This document shows positions 1-12,048 of a DNA stretch of 64,000 nt, piece after piece. The translations under genes were made by a program, and so were the position numbers. Position 1 is the first letter of the stretch, and each line of letters opens with the position of its first letter. Location of the stretch: assembly GCA_940337035.1 (NCBI GenBank), contig CALNHX010007681.1, positions 1 to 64,000 on the forward strand, read 5' to 3'. The notes under the pieces were generated by a model. It was not told the DNA's origin, ran no database searches, and saw only the letters and a list, made by a program, of their open reading frames with translations. Source of the stretch: Agriotes lineatus (Eukaryota; Arthropoda; Insecta; Coleoptera; Elateridae).

Positions 1-28
1 CAACCTTCCAACGCACATTCTAAATCTC

Positions 29-235
29 ATGCGAGAAAAACACAAGGTACGCAGACAATGGCAACATACCAGAAACCCCGAAATAAAGGACAAACTGAAC
101 CCACTCATTAGGCACGTCAAGTACGAATGTGAACAACACAAAATAGCACAGTACAATACCTACGTAGAATCACTAAACCCCGGAGATCCAAGTATGTGGA
201 AAGCTGAAACAATAAGAAAGCCGACCTGCGATTAA
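29..235 (+). pseudogene. Jockey-type LINE fragment (linker between endonuclease and RT)
   Basis: An open frame of 68 codons rich in Arg/Lys with the pattern of the spacer that joins the endonuclease to the reverse transcriptase in Jockey-clade LINEs: a basic start (REKHKVRRQWQHTRNP), a run with LNPLIRHVKYE, then a SMWK tryptophan motif near the end. In the family this SxWK segment precedes the reverse transcriptase by a few dozen residues. Here the frame closes just after it, and reverse transcriptase only reappears about 1.9 kb later, so this is either the same element split by inserted DNA or a separate fragment. The element presumably extends left of the window. Assignment rests on pattern recognition of a short region. 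Confidence 0.55.
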
Positions 236-2100
236 TTAATAAAATAAGCAATGGTAGTAAAAATCGCAGATCAACCCCCCTACCATTTATACACCACGGC
301 AGCTCTGAAAAACTGTTACTTACTCACCGCGATGGCCGACTAGCTCAAATATCGGTGGCCTTAGATCGTAGGTTCAGATCATCAGCTATGTACCCTGGAA
401 TGTCTTCAAAAAAGGAAAGGAAAATGGAAATGGGCGCCAGAAATCAAAAGATTTCAAATAACTAGAAGAAAAATAAACTACAAGTGACTAGCGTTTAATT
501 AATCATTAATAAAAGTTTTGAAGAATCAGTAACCAATAATCATATACAATACCGCGAGCGGTCGACGAATTGCCGAAAATTTTTGTCAAAGTGTATGAGT
601 GTTTATTGCTTCGATATAAATTGGTCGAGTGCGACAGCACGAGACCAATTTTGAAGCAATAAACACGAATAAACACTTTGACAAAAATTCATGCAATTCG
701 TCGGCTGCAAGCGGCATTTGAAGGACTATTCAACGAACAAAATTGACATTTCTTAGTAATTAATCAATTTTATCACGTTCTCTTTGAAAATAAAAATCTG
801 TTGACGTAAAATAAATTGTTTGTCAAATTTGACATTTCTAATATCATATTTTATTAATTTTACAGGAAGTTAAATAAATGTCACAGGAAGAGAAAAAAAT
901 TGTCATTAAAACTCCGCTAGCGGAATTGTTGCACAATTTTACGCTGATTGGTGGCAAATGACATAAATACTCAATTATGATTGGTGAATAGTTAACTTGA
1001 AGGTGGTGAGTTGAATAGTCAGTGATATACTGCTGTTATTGGTTGAAAAAAGCAAATGTCTGCAATGTGATTGGCTTATATGTTATAGTGTTGAATAGTC
1101 AGGATAATTAAAATGTAAATAATGTAATAACAACATTGTGCGTTAACTGAAGGTTGCGACACGCATAAAATTAAGAACCCCTTTCGGGTTATTATAATAA
1201 TTTACCAAAAACACTCGTGGGATAAGCTTATCACAGTCATCTAATAAAACCTTCTGTTAGGCTATTGAAAATAAATAGCGTGACTGTACCTTTTACATAG
1301 GGTCGAAACACACATCAAAAATAGCAAAATTTATAACTGTGCATAATTAACTATAAGCATGAAAATTTAATGTAAAAAGCAAGAGCATGTATCAAATTGA
1401 ACATTACATTTTAATAATTGCAAAACGTATGAATTTTAGTTTTAAATATTGACGGGTTTAAAATGTATAAATGGAGAAACCAGTTATCAAAAACACGATA
1501 AATCTCGAAACAGCACAACTAACCTCGCAAAATAAGCTGGACGTGAACGGCTACAACCCTTGTTGGAATCGCCAAGGATGCGCAGAAAATTGCTGCAGAA
1601 GCATCCCCAAAAAGGCAGCAAAAGCATCTTCAAAAGGCCGCAAAACGTCGAACTCAGGAGGTGTCGAAAGTGCGATAAGGCTTGGCCTCCGAGATAAACT
1701 CGTTGTTGAAACGGAACTGGTAATTAAGAGCTAAGAAAAATCTAATTACTATGGAGATAATAAAACAGAAAAGCGCAATCGTACCTGATAGTAATCAGCC
1801 CTTAGAAAACACATTGCTCATTGAAATTGGTTGAGCGCACGTAATTTAATATAATTAACATAAAATCTCGGCCGCGCGAAATGCGTTGCCCGAGGCGAAA
1901 AGAATGAGTGCCTCGGACGACAATTTCGTTTCCTCGAGGAAGGCTCGCACTCTGATAAGAGATAGCGCGGGTCAGAGAGGGCATTGCGCAAACGATAAGA
2001 ACTTGATGCAGGTACAAAATGCGTTGGTTTAGAAAATTTACGAATTCGAAATGCAAAAGGAATTATAATTTAACTAAAAATATACAGGTTAAGCTTGAAA
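236..2100. other. Non-coding spacer with no recognised gene
   Basis: AT-rich sequence between two Jockey-like pieces. It holds the foldback at 552-716 and, at about 328-390, a weak tRNA-like pattern (an A-box-like TGGCCGACTAGC followed about 40 bp later by a B-box-like GGTTCAGATC) that could be a worn SINE. An 87-codon frame at 1471-1734 has no family I recognise; it is Lys/Ser-rich and most likely chance. Positions 1860-2000 are locally GC-rich with a short hairpin (CCGAGGC...GCCTCGG). Confidence 0.4.
552..716. repeat. Foldback (palindromic) element
   Basis: The left arm from about 552 (CGCGAGCGGTCGACGAATTG and onward through GTTTATTGCTTC) is matched in reverse complement by 651-716, with a GC-rich centre that itself pairs (ATTGGTCGAGTGC / GCACGAGACCAAT). 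The two arms are near-identical over about 65 bp with small indels. This is the architecture of a foldback MITE. It belongs to a class seen repeatedly in this window (29.8, 52.0 and 54.2 kb). Confidence 0.75.
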
Positions 2101-2149
2101 TAATTGGATAAATGGCGAAACAATTAGGCAAAGCCAAAAAATTGTTTCA

Positions 2150-3246
2150 AAGCCACAAAAAGAATATTAAGACAACCAATGATCATTCCAACACTCCAAA
2201 TCAATGGGAAAAACTATCCACAAGATCAAGAAAAATGCGAATTGTTTGCGGAACACCTTCAAAATACATTTACCACTATACTGGACCAATCTTACATCAA
2301 TCATTTTCAACAAGTGGGAAGGGATCTGGAACTTCCAAACCCCATGGACATCTCGCTTCTAGACCCAATCTCGCCTTCGGAAATTAAAATGTATATTAGA
2401 GATATGAAGTCCAAGAAAGCTCCTGGACTGGACCTGATCCCAAACTCACTCCTAAAAAACTTACCGTCCAAGTCTATCTGCTATCTCACAGCACTATTCA
2501 ATGCAAGTCTGCCAACTGGGTATTTTCCTCTTGTCTGGAGGCAAGCGATCATAATTATGATACCTAAGCCTGGAAAACAACATAACAACCCAGCTAACTA
2601 CAGACCGATTAGCCTACTGTCAACAGTGTCCAAGCTTCTGGAGCGGACTATCCACACCCGGCTAAATAAATTCCTTGAAGATAATAGTTTACTCCCGCAC
2701 TTACAATTTGGATTCAAACCTTCTCACTCAACCATTCACCAGGTACTGAGGTTAACAGAACAGATAGAAGAAGGTTTCGAGCATAAAAAGCATACACTCA
2801 TAGCGTTCCTTGATGTTGCACAGGCGTTTGACAGAGTCTGGATTAAGGGCCTTATCTATAAAATGATTAAACTGAAAATTCCATCATACCTCGTGCACTC
2901 TATTACATCATTCCTAACAGATCGATCCTTTCAGGTGAGAGTAAACACTTATTTCTCCACGTCACACAGCATTTTTGCGGGTGTTCCACAAGGGTCAATC
3001 CTGGGACCCATTTTATATAATCTATTTATGTCAGACATTCCCATTCCTCCAAACGCTGACATGGCCATGTACGCAGACGACACAGCAATTGTCACGCAAG
3101 ATCACGACATCTGTAGAGCTGCAACCAACCTCCAAGATAGTGTCAATCACATTCTCGAATGGTTTGGTAGATGGTGCATAAGAATAAACTCCGAGTCAAA
3201 ATTAATCATATGGAAAGATGTACCCAATTTCCACTGCGCAAACTAA
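2150..3246 (+). pseudogene. Jockey-type LINE reverse transcriptase, 3'-truncated
   Basis: An open frame of 355 codons (from the ATG at 2179; similarity starts slightly upstream at RQP) covers most of a non-LTR reverse transcriptase. In order: the N-terminal KKAPGLDLIPN motif (residues about 80-89), IPKPGK...NYRPISLLS (128-148), the QFGFKPSHST motif (176-185), palm motif A FLDVAQAFDRV (210-220) with its catalytic Asp, GVPQGSILGP (268-277), and motif C YADD (298-301) with both Asp residues. The palm is therefore chemically complete. It stops at codon 355 inside the thumb (after the IN..SK motif), whereas family members run well beyond this, so the 3' half is lost. It lies on the same strand as the fragment at 29-235 and may be the same insertion. 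Confidence 0.9.
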
Positions 3247-4185
3247 TAACGAAATGGCCAACTCGGAAATTAATGGAAGTAGGAGAGGGGTCGCGGGCAA
3301 ATAAATTCACTTAAAGGGGTGTGAACAAAAAAAAGTGTGTCTAAAACTATACAACAGTGCAAACCGTATAGGTACCTCTACTAGTTTAGATTCCGTAGAT
3401 ACATGCATTTGAAGCGTACCCGTGACCTCACAACAGCTCGAGCGCCGATCGCTACATGCGATACAGTATAGCTGATGTACATTTTCATTAGTGTCCATGC
3501 ATTTATCACCAGTCGTCACGTGTTTTGTTATTGTGTAAACACACGTGGCAAAGTGAACTAATACCATGGTAAATTCCAAATTGCTGTGTTGTAGCTTGCA
3601 ATAACTGAAACAAATCTGTAAAAGACTTTACACAGAACTTCCCTCTCAGGTGGACATTGTGCCACTAAATAATTTTTAAAATCAAAAGACATTAGGTTTA
3701 ATGTGTTTTCACGTTCCAAATAATACGGAAACAATAAAAGAATACCCTTGAATGCGAATTACATCAATTTTCAAATAAAAAATCCGTTGACGAAGGGAGC
3801 TGAACCCCGGCGCCTGCGACTGCGAACAAATCGTTGACCAATTTCTCGTAACCCTATAAAGCCCTTTTCATACCGTTGCGTTTCAGCTAGCTTAACCTTC
3901 ACGCCGGGCATGTCTTAAGTTTTCTGTCGAAACAAGGTGCGTTTCAACCAAATCAGGCGTTATATTTTTTACACCAATAAACCAATGCAGATAATATTCT
4001 TTCACTAAAAATTTCTTCATTCCTTTTTAAACATATCATACGCAGGTTGCGTATACATATTTATGTGCAATAGTTTTTACGATATACGTCGATGCTGATA
4101 TTTATGCAACACATTCCCCGTACGCTTTGTTTAAATAATATCTGTAGTATTTGTACATAATATGTATGTAAAATATCGACTTCCT
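3247..4185. other. Spacer, no gene recognised
   Basis: AT-rich sequence with no coding signal I trust. Short frames on the minus strand (3307-3579) show no known motif. A short GC-rich patch at about 3800-3840 is not a tRNA by inspection. Confidence 0.4.
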
Positions 4186-4345
4186 CCAAGAAATAGTTTT
4201 TGAGTTATACCGCCAACAGACAGACAGACAGACGGAATTGAAAAAACCTGTTTTTAGTCATTTGGGGACCCTGAAACGTGTCCTTCAGACGAGGAAAATA
4301 AAATTGCATTTTGATCAATTTTAGCTATTATCGATAATAACTACA
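4185..4345 (-). repeat. Dispersed repeat family A, copy 1
   Basis: Read on the minus strand this contains the family core: TTTCCTCGTCTGAAGGA, then ACGTTTCAGGG, then a CTGTCTGTCTGTCTG tract followed by a line ending in CTCAAAAA. The same core recurs at 12.68, 27.18, 37.2 (plus strand) and more weakly at 62.4 kb, so this is an interspersed repeat of unknown class. Confidence 0.6.
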
Positions 4346-4685
4346 ACATTGGCAGAGCTACCGTAGGAAGCGATGTCCACTTTCCCAAATCATATAAACA
4401 ATATAATTATAAAAATAAATGCTAGCAAATGTTTTATCAACGGTTTAATGGAGAAAAATTTACAGTGTAGCGATTATGCAGTATTGGCATATTCTGAACT
4501 TAAATATAACTATACCCAAAAATATTTCTTATGTGGGGAAGCCATCCTTGGATGAAGCTGAAGAAACACACATGTCACGATTTCTCAGTGAAAACGTATG
4601 AGCAACAATTTTCTTTAATTATTTATACAAGTGGCGAAATTATTATCGTAAAACTAATTACATTAATATTTGTGTTGTGTATATA

Positions 4686-4698
4686 CATATCTAAAATA
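4686..4698. repeat. Target-site duplication of the Penelope element (left; right copy 7242-7254)
   Basis: CATATCTAAAATA is present exactly at both ends of the element and marks its insertion limits. Confidence 0.75.
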
Positions 4699-5046
4699 GG
4701 ATGAGAATTTAGACTAGGAAAGGGGTTGACCAACACCGATCTCAGTACTTTGGCAAAGGTTTATGAGCTATTAATGGTTTGTTTAAATAAAACGACTTGA
4801 TGCTAAGACCAACGTTTCGATTGTATTCTTTAAATAATTTTCAAAACCTATAAAGGAGAATTTTACAGGTAAGAAGCGATGCTTATATAAATTATAATTG
4901 AGATCTTACCTAACAACTTGTGGCAAAGAACCAAAAAGGCACATGCATTACAAGAACATGTGACAAGATTTCAAATTTACAATTAAAGCAGGTGAGCGAA
5001 GCTTGCATGTTATTTTATACACACTAATGTAAAGCTAGAGTTCCAT

Positions 5047-5334
5047 TTGCCTCCTAATTTTGAAGTCATTTTATTAGATGTGGTATCACTTTTCACCAAT
5101 ATTCCTTTGGATTTAGTCATGCAGGTGGTTGCAGATAATTGGAATCTGATACATCCACTTATCAGCATACCAAAACCACAGTTTATCAATTTACTCAAAA
5201 TTATTTTTGATTCTACATATTTTTCATTCAATAATAAATTTTACCAACAAATTTTTGGTTCCCCAATGAGCTCAACCCTTACGCCAATCCTGGCTGAAAT
5301 CATTCACATTTTCTATACCAGTCTACGTTCATGA
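5047..5334 (+). pseudogene. Penelope reverse transcriptase, palm fragment
   Basis: A 95-codon frame with the Penelope-clade signatures DVVSLFTNIP (motif A with catalytic Asp, residues about 11-20) and FYQQIFGSPMSSTLTPILAEI (motif B region, about 62-82). In the family the residues upstream of motif A form a large part of the enzyme; these are absent here because the left inverted repeat begins just upstream. The frame fails shortly after motif B. The missing stretch before motif C indicates an internal deletion plus a frameshift. Confidence 0.85.
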
Positions 5335-5782
5335 CATAGTCTGCGCAGTACCGGGTGACGAGGTCGACAATGTGCTGAGTGTCTTTAATAGCTTTAACAA
5401 ACACATTAAATTCACAGTGGAGCGAGAAACGGAAAGGTCAGTTCCATTTCTGGATACGTTGGTCATCAGAACTGCCTCGAATGTGATCAAACTGGGTTGG
5501 TACGTCAAGCCTACCAGTTCTGGTCGGTACTTGAATTTCCATTCTATACATAACATTCGACACAAACTGAATGTTGTTAGGGGTATCAAACACAGAATCC
5601 TCACGATTTCACACCCAGATTTCAACATGACCAATCTCAATAAATTAATTAACATTCTCAAATTAAATAATTATCAAATTTCACTATTGAATTTCATTTT
5701 ATTCTCTAATACGATTAATAGGTCACTCCTTCTAATAGGTCTGCAAACGAGAAAGACAAACCTTCTATGTAAAAAAGTCTGA
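5315..5782 (+). pseudogene. Penelope reverse transcriptase, C-terminal part
   Basis: This continues the enzyme in another frame. Motif C reads YVHD rather than the YVDD of active Penelope enzymes, so one catalytic aspartate is replaced by histidine. Downstream are FTVERETERSVPFLDTLV (the family ..FLD.L. motif) and WYVKPTSSGRYLNFHS, a hallmark of the connection region before the endonuclease. It ends at a stop at 5780-5782; the GIY-YIG domain follows in the next 150 bp. Confidence 0.85.
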
Positions 5783-5925
5783 TTTACATTACGGGATTAT
5801 CCCGTATAATAAAAAGGGGTTTTCACAAGTTCAATCACATAATAATAGCAGATAAACACCATCATGTTATAAAGGACTGTTTTTCTATACTGAAAGATAA
5901 AACTCCAATCTTATTAACCCAGAAT

Positions 5926-6190
5926 GTTGTATACCAGATAAATTGTAATGGTTGTGATTCCACCTACATTGGGAAAACTTCACAAAGGTTAAAAGCTAAG
6001 ATTATTCAACACCCAAGCGATTCTCGTATCAAACCTAAGGCTTGCGCTTTAGATAGTCACGTCAACAGTACAGGTCATGGGATGGATTTTGATAATACCA
6101 ATATCATCACAACTGAATCTAATATGAACCATCGTTTGTTCATTGAAACAACACCCTTAAATCAAAAACAGACATTGATAACCGTAGCGT
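5926..6190 (+). pseudogene. GIY-YIG endonuclease domain of the Penelope element
   Basis: Conceptual translation gives VVYQINCNGCDSTYIGKTSQ followed by a basic helix and then a histidine-containing segment (DSHVNSTGHG). The pattern VY.I.C..C...YIGKT is the Penelope-specific, Cys-containing form of the GIY-YIG nuclease that nicks target DNA for integration. It lacks a start and lies about 150 bp downstream of the reverse transcriptase stop, so it is a broken C-terminal domain and not a separate gene. Confidence 0.85.
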
Positions 6191-7546
6191 TTCATATCAC
6201 ATTTAGTTAGCTATGTCCAACAACAATTTTTATTTAGATTTCCTTCGACCTGGTTAAATTACCTTGTTTAATAATCTCAACCTACCCTCCTTCAATTTTC
6301 TTATAATAAATCTTTAACTTAATAAATTTTCCTTTTATGGCGGTCTGATTATTATCATATATTGACTCCCATAACCCCCATTTTCAATTCAAATTATTAA
6401 TAAATTCTTTAACATAAAATTATTTCTTTATGGTGGTCTGATTATTATCATATATATTCGCTTGGATAACTTCCTGTTTCAATTTAAATAATAAATAATA
6501 ATTTTCACACTTGTCTTATTAAGTGGCTTCATGATTTTACCTACGCCTTAGTAGCTCTGTTTTCTTTTTTCCCTCTATAATTACCCTTTAATTAATTCTT
6601 GAATTTTTTCTAAATCATCTTTGCGTTGTCAGCGAACAGTGTTTTTCCATTTTGAACGTCCCTGGTATGATACGGACGCCGTATGTAAGGCGCATGCGCG
6701 GCAAACCATCGCCACCTGCAAAGTTCGAACATTCTTGCAATCCTGTCGTGTTTGAATAAAATTCTTATCAATTGACGGCCATTCTGGCCAAAAACCAATA
6801 AATTGTAATAATTAATTTTAAATGTGTTCGTCACTTTTTAATATGTAACCTGGCGACAGGAAATCTAGCTTTACAGTAGTGTGTATAAAATAACATGCAA
6901 GCTTCGCTCACCTGCTTTAATTGTAAATTGAAAATCTTGTCACATGTTTTTGTAATGCATGTGCCTCTTTGATTCTTTGCCACAAGTTGGTAGGTAAGAT
7001 CTCAATTATAATTTGTATAAACATCGCTTCTTACCTGTAAAATTCTCCTTTATTGGTCTTGAAAATGATTTAAAGAATAAAATGGAAACGTTGGCCTTAG
7101 CATCAAGTGGTTTTATTTCAACAAACCATTAATAGCTTATCAACCTCTGCCAAAGTACTGGTTGGTTCAACCTCTTTCCCAGTCTAAATTTCTAAATTCT
7201 CATCTTGTGTAGTAACCACCGAGCTGTGAAAAAGACTTTGTCATATCTAAAATATATAGTTACATGTAGAGAAAAAACCAGTTCATTCAACTTTTTCTTC
7301 AAACATTTCTTTCACAACACACGAATTGTACAGTCCAATTAAAGCAAAATTATGTCATGATGTTTTCGATATCTTAAGGTATTTACTTTTTCTTCTCGAT
7401 TTTGTTTTTAAAATTATGTCAAGTCCTCTAATATTTAAATTATCAGTATTTAAAATTACACTACTATACGAATCGTGAAAGTTAAACAATTATTTTCGCT
7501 CCTAACTGCTTTAATTGGGGGCACTTCATAGGCAGTATACGGATTC

Positions 7547-8139
7547 GAAAAATATACTTATCTCGGGCACGAAATAAGAATCTGTAGAGATAACCAAACG
7601 TGCGAGTTGTCAAGGAGAATAAGTCTAGGTTGGGCCGCATATGGAAAACTACAAGATATTTTTAAGGCCGACATTCCGACTAGTTTGAAAAGAAAAGCCT
7701 TCAACCAATGTGTTCTCCCGGTCCTAACGTATGGAGCAGAAACACTAACTCTAACCAAAGCGACAGCGAAGAAACTACAAATCACCCAACGCAAAATGGA
7801 AAGATCTATGCTTGGATTAACGCTGAGAGACAGAGTGAGAAATGAAGAAATCCGGAGAAGAACGGGCGTTGAGGATGTTATAACGCGCATTGCAAAGCAA
7901 AAATGGAATTGGGCAGGTCACTTAGCAAGATTAAGAGACGGTAGATGGACAAAAAAGATCGTTGAATGGCGACCGAGAGCCGATAAACGTAGTCGGGGAA
8001 GACCGCCGACTAGATGGACCGACGACCTTAAGAGAATCTCGACCAACTGGATTGCAGCTGCTCAAAATAGAGAAAATTGGAAACATCTTGGGGAGGCCCA
8101 TGTTCAACAATGGACTGGAGAGGCTGGGTGATGATGATG
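7547..8139 (+). mobile_element. RTE-type LINE insertion, 5'-truncated
   Basis: The copy is bracketed by a 10-bp direct repeat, ATACGGATTC (7537-7546 and 8140-8149), and ends in a GATGATGATG microsatellite tail. Both are typical of RTE-like LINE insertion by target-primed reverse transcription. Only the last 593 bp of the element were copied. Confidence 0.9.
7548..8131 (+). pseudogene. LINE reverse transcriptase C-terminal domain (RTE-like)
   Basis: The open region encodes the C-terminal part that follows the catalytic palm in a widespread insect LINE family: YLGHEIRI at the start, then AAYGKLQDIF, CVLPVLTYGAETLTLTKATA, RKMERSMLGLTLRDR, a WAGHLARLRDGRWTKKIVEW segment and RGRPPTRWTDDLKRI before the stop. 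No catalytic motif is present, because truncation removed it. The frame is uninterrupted from the 5' junction to the stop, so the insertion is relatively young or was intact when copied. Confidence 0.9.
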
Positions 8140-8149
8140 ATACGGATTC

Positions 8150-9165
8150 TGCAATAGTGCATGTATTTATTATAGAAGAGCAATATATTGGAAAACCTTT
8201 TCCCGTGGAAAATTTTATCTACATTTACTCCTCCTTCTACATTCACTTTTCTATCTACAATCACTTTATTACCTGTTTGCCATGTAAAAAGTGTTCATGT
8301 CTGTCAATTTTTAAATTTAATTTTCAGTTTGACATGTGCAAATACCCATGCATTTGTATATGTGCAAATATGCGGAAACACTTGAATGTCATTGCAAGAA
8401 TTTTTGAAAATAAAAATATTTTATTTGTGGCAATTTTCAAAGAAAAATAGTCACATTTACACCACACAACGTCGTTCCGTCTAATGACACTTGTTCTTCA
8501 ATTTTTTGTTGTTCCCTTCTAATACCTATTAGTTCTAATTTGCTGTACTTTGGTTCATATAAATACCGTCTCAGCCAATATATACGGTGTGTCTCTTCTC
8601 ATTATTTCCATTTGTTGTCTAATGATCTTAATGCCGTCCAAAAATTTAAAGATTTTCCGTTGCCTATTTCTTCTACACTACCCCGAAATACCAATGCTTG
8701 TTTTGATAAAAATTTTAAAACATTTATGCGAATATCTGTTTCTTTAATGTTGGAAACTTTACAGTGGCTTAGCATTAAGCAAAGGATTTATTTTAATACT
8801 AGCTAGTTTTAATTTTAAAAATTATAAATAGTAAGTTGCCCATATATAATTCTTTCTACGAATGTAGACTGCAGGAACCCCCGAAGCAACAGTATTTGAG
8901 ATTGATTAATAGTAGAAGGCGCGTTCTTCAAGCGTTAAACCTACTACACAATTGCCAGTTATGCAATGTTAGATGTAAAAGTAATAAGGGGGGTAGAACT
9001 AACAACTGATCCCAGCCTATTGATAGTAGACACCAGATTTAGACCGCCGAAAAAAGACAAAAATAGCATGAATAGATTAAAACGAATGAACTAGAAACAG
9101 ATCAAAACAGGCAAAGCTACAGGGAATACCTACAAGATAGGCTAGTAGCTCAGCAGTAAAAATAG
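8150..9165. other. AT-rich spacer, no gene recognised
   Basis: No coding or repeat signal that I can support. Short overlapping frames at 8188-8806 are Phe/Ile/Leu-rich, as expected by chance in AT-rich DNA. Confidence 0.4.
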
Positions 9166-9169
9166 AACC

Positions 9170-10060
9170 TAGAAACGTGTGCAACATAGATGAAAGATGG
9201 AATAGGTTCAAATCGGTCATATTGGAAGTTAAGGTTTGGAATGAAAAGGAGAAAAGAAGGCCAAAAAAGACAAAGTGTGGAATGAAACACTAACGGACAA
9301 AGTAAAGCCAAAAAGTTATAAAGGAAAACAAACAAGTGTAAGATACAAAAACAGGAATAATAAGGTAAAAACAGAGATGGATGATATCCTGAAAATTTGG
9401 AGAATACACTACGAAGGCAAATACTGTCAGAGAGAGAGAATAGAGAAGAGCAATATAAGGAAGGAAGACAACTGAGAAAGAAAGAGATGTAATAAGAAGA
9501 GCGGAAATAGAGAGAGTGGAACAATTAAAATAATTCAGGAATGGATGGAATAACATCAGCGATGCTAAAATATGGCGAATACAGCGTTAAAGATTGGTTA
9601 ACCAAGATCTGTCAGCAGACATGAGATACAGAAGAAATACCAAAGGATTGGCAAATAATCTTGTAATACTCATACACAAGAAAGGAAGTATAATGGAATG
9701 CAGCAATTACTGAGTAATTAAACGATATGAACAATCAATTAAGGCACCTAGAAGAAGAATCAGCCAAAGTGGGATTAAAAATAAACATTAGAAAATCCAA
9801 GGAAATTCGCATAAACAACCAATACAACAACATACTTCTCTGTAAAAATCGACCAACTGAAGAGGTCGAAAGCTTCACATATATGATCAATGATCAGTGT
9901 TAGAACCAAACATGTAGGACCTTTTGGAGAAGTGCAAAGCAGAATTCAGAAAGCAAAAGGAGCGATTGGTATACTCAACAAAATCTGAAACTCACTCCAT
10001 CATCACTAAACTCAAATCTGTATTACTATATGGCCGTGCGGCTTAGATTGCTTTAAATGA
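9170..10060 (+). pseudogene. Highly decayed LINE reverse transcriptase
   Basis: Fragments in shifting frames match one LINE protein in order: NIDERWNRFKSVI (linker, about 9190), GMDGITSAMLKYGEYSVKDW (about 9540, the N-terminal reverse transcriptase motif), EIPKDWQIIL and ILIHKKGSIMECSNY (about 9630-9710), then after a deletion that removes the palm, ESAKVGLKINIRKSKEIRIN and EEVESFTYM (about 9760-9890), and finally LYYYMAVR (about 10015-10040). There are many stops and indels. Order and spacing support a single old insertion with an internal deletion. Confidence 0.75.
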
Positions 10061-10116
10061 AAAATCTATCAAATACAAGTCAGTGTGTATTAGATGAAGT
10101 ATTTTTGCAGTAACGC

Positions 10117-10315
10117 GGTTTCATAAAAGTAGGCTGATAGTTCAGAAATTTTGCATGGGACCATAATTTAACATTTCGAACAACTTTCCTTGATGATACT
10201 TTGACGTATTTAGAACAGAAAAGATAGTTTACTTTAAAATAAATGTTTTATCTAGCGCTCGTGAGGGCCCAAGATCAACACAACATTTTATTATTAATAT
10301 TTCGACTTTTACGAA
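10117..10315 (+). repeat. Dispersed repeat family B, plus-strand copy
   Basis: Its reverse complement is found at 20344-20560 (shared blocks include AAATTTTGCATGGG, AACTTTCCTTGATGA / TCATGAAGGAAAGTT, and GCGCTCGTGAGGGC / GCCCTCACGAGCGG). Two diverged copies of the same interspersed element. Confidence 0.7.
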
Positions 10316-10329
10316 AAACAGCTCCACGT

Positions 10330-12040
10330 GTAGCTTTGTTTTCAATTTATTTACACCTTGTATAAGTAAACTAATTGTTAAATCACTATTAAACACATTA
10401 ATCTCATACTGTTACAACTTTTTATAATACAATAAATATCGCATACCTTTACATTCGCAGTCTTCCCTCGAAACGTTTTTCTGTTAACTAAATATACGTA
10501 AGATCACGCAAAGTAAAAGAACTCAGTGACAATATCACACGTGTATAACAACGTCCAAATGTATACAGGCCAGATATATCATACATACGTTGTTCATTAT
10601 AGTTTTAGGATACCTTAAATGGTGCTGTAAAAATACATTCTCTGTAGTTTTGACCTAATAACTATAATAACATTTTGTTGTCGTTTTCAACATCAAAATG
10701 ATGCATAAAATCGCAATATAAGATTTCATTTTTTAAGTAATATACATACATGTTCATTAAGGTGGACGATGAATGAGCTATTTTTTTATTAATTTAATTC
10801 ATTACAACTTCGAAATCGTCGATCCTGAGCTGTCTGGCGCCATATCCGAAATGAACAATAGTATATTAAGTACATTATATCATTGGGCTGCCTAACATAG
10901 TTCACCCAATAACATATAGGTATAATTTTATTTTCAAACGAATACCTAAATTGCAAAACGCAAAAGGTAACAAAATTAAAAAACAATAATTTACTAGGAA
11001 TGTGAAAAATATTATTGAGGTAGAATCGTGATACAATGGAAACAATTTTTCCATGGTTACATGGTTACTATGTATGAAAATAACAAACAATAATTGACTT
11101 ATACTGTTGAAATGTGTGATTCTGTTAATTTATATTATTAAGCAGATAAAGTAACACTTTCTATGCCTAGTCAGATCAAGTGACACTTTTACCTTGACCA
11201 TCATGTTACTTTTTTGACGTTTAAAAATAAACATTTTTATTTCGTTTAATGGGAATTAAACCCCACCATGTTTGCAATTTTTTTACACACTGGCGCTGCC
11301 GCGGCTGGATGATTGATAACGAAAATTTGTCAACTGGCACATATTTTGGATCTCACCTCCACCTGCCCTCTTCATCTACGGCCCTATATGACAATAGTTA
11401 TTTTTCTATTTTACACTCAATTACGTAGCGCACTGAGCTCCAGTACGATACGGAGCATTACACGTAATATTGGCAACGACCGCCTGACTCGTGTCTAACC
11501 GTCAATTCAAACAAAACGTCATTATTTCATGTTTTCTCCTGTGATCTAGTTTTACGAAGTGTAATGATAACGGTTTTTAGTTTTTATGCTATTAAATGCC
11601 GGACTGTGTGCTGGACCATATTAAGGTGACACCATGTAGATTGTACATATTATCAAATTCATTTTGTACATATATAGTGGGAGTCAGCGACTAACGAAGA
11701 CAACATAACCTGAAATTTTCAGCTGATACAGTGTTGTGTTGTGTGTATTATGATGAATTATTATTGTAAATTTCGAACGATTATCGAAAATATAGGTTGA
11801 TTTATTAAACAAAAGAAATATATAGTAGCTAATAATTAAATCAACTAAACAAGTAACAAACAACTCATCAATCTAATTATGATTACATCTAATATGTTAA
11901 TATTATGAATCGTACAGTTACTGAATATTTTGATAGTGACATTTGCTGTGTCTTTGCATTTACAGTTAAATTTGGTTGGTTTTCAGTTGACACGAAGTTT
12001 TGTTCAACTTTTTGGTCATCAGTAGCTTCAATTCTGTTGG
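10330..12040. other. AT-rich spacer, no gene recognised
   Basis: No recognisable protein similarity in any frame I examined; frames at 10789-10986 and 10902-11090 are low-complexity. A slightly GC-richer patch lies at 11290-11480. Confidence 0.4.
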
Positions 12041-12048
12041 CTATAGTA

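Larger units (their letters stand above)
4699..7241 (+). mobile_element. Penelope-like element with inverted terminal repeats
   Basis: A 2.5-kb element with reverse transcriptase remnants, then a GIY-YIG endonuclease, bracketed by about 330-bp inverted repeats (4699-5028 and 6880-7206; for example TGAGCGAAGCTTGCATGTTA against TAACATGCAAGCTTCGCTCA). Penelope elements are known to carry LTR-like repeats that may lie in inverted orientation. A 13-bp direct repeat, CATATCTAAAATA, flanks it at 4686-4698 and 7242-7254, which fits a target-site duplication; about 35 bp of tail lies between the right inverted repeat and the duplication. The N-terminal part of the reverse transcriptase is missing, and all coding parts are frameshifted, so the copy is dead. 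Confidence 0.85.

Noticed and set aside
3800..3850. Possible tRNA (GGGAGCTGAACCCCGGCGCCTG)
   Set aside because: No cloverleaf can be drawn and there is no proper A/B-box spacing.
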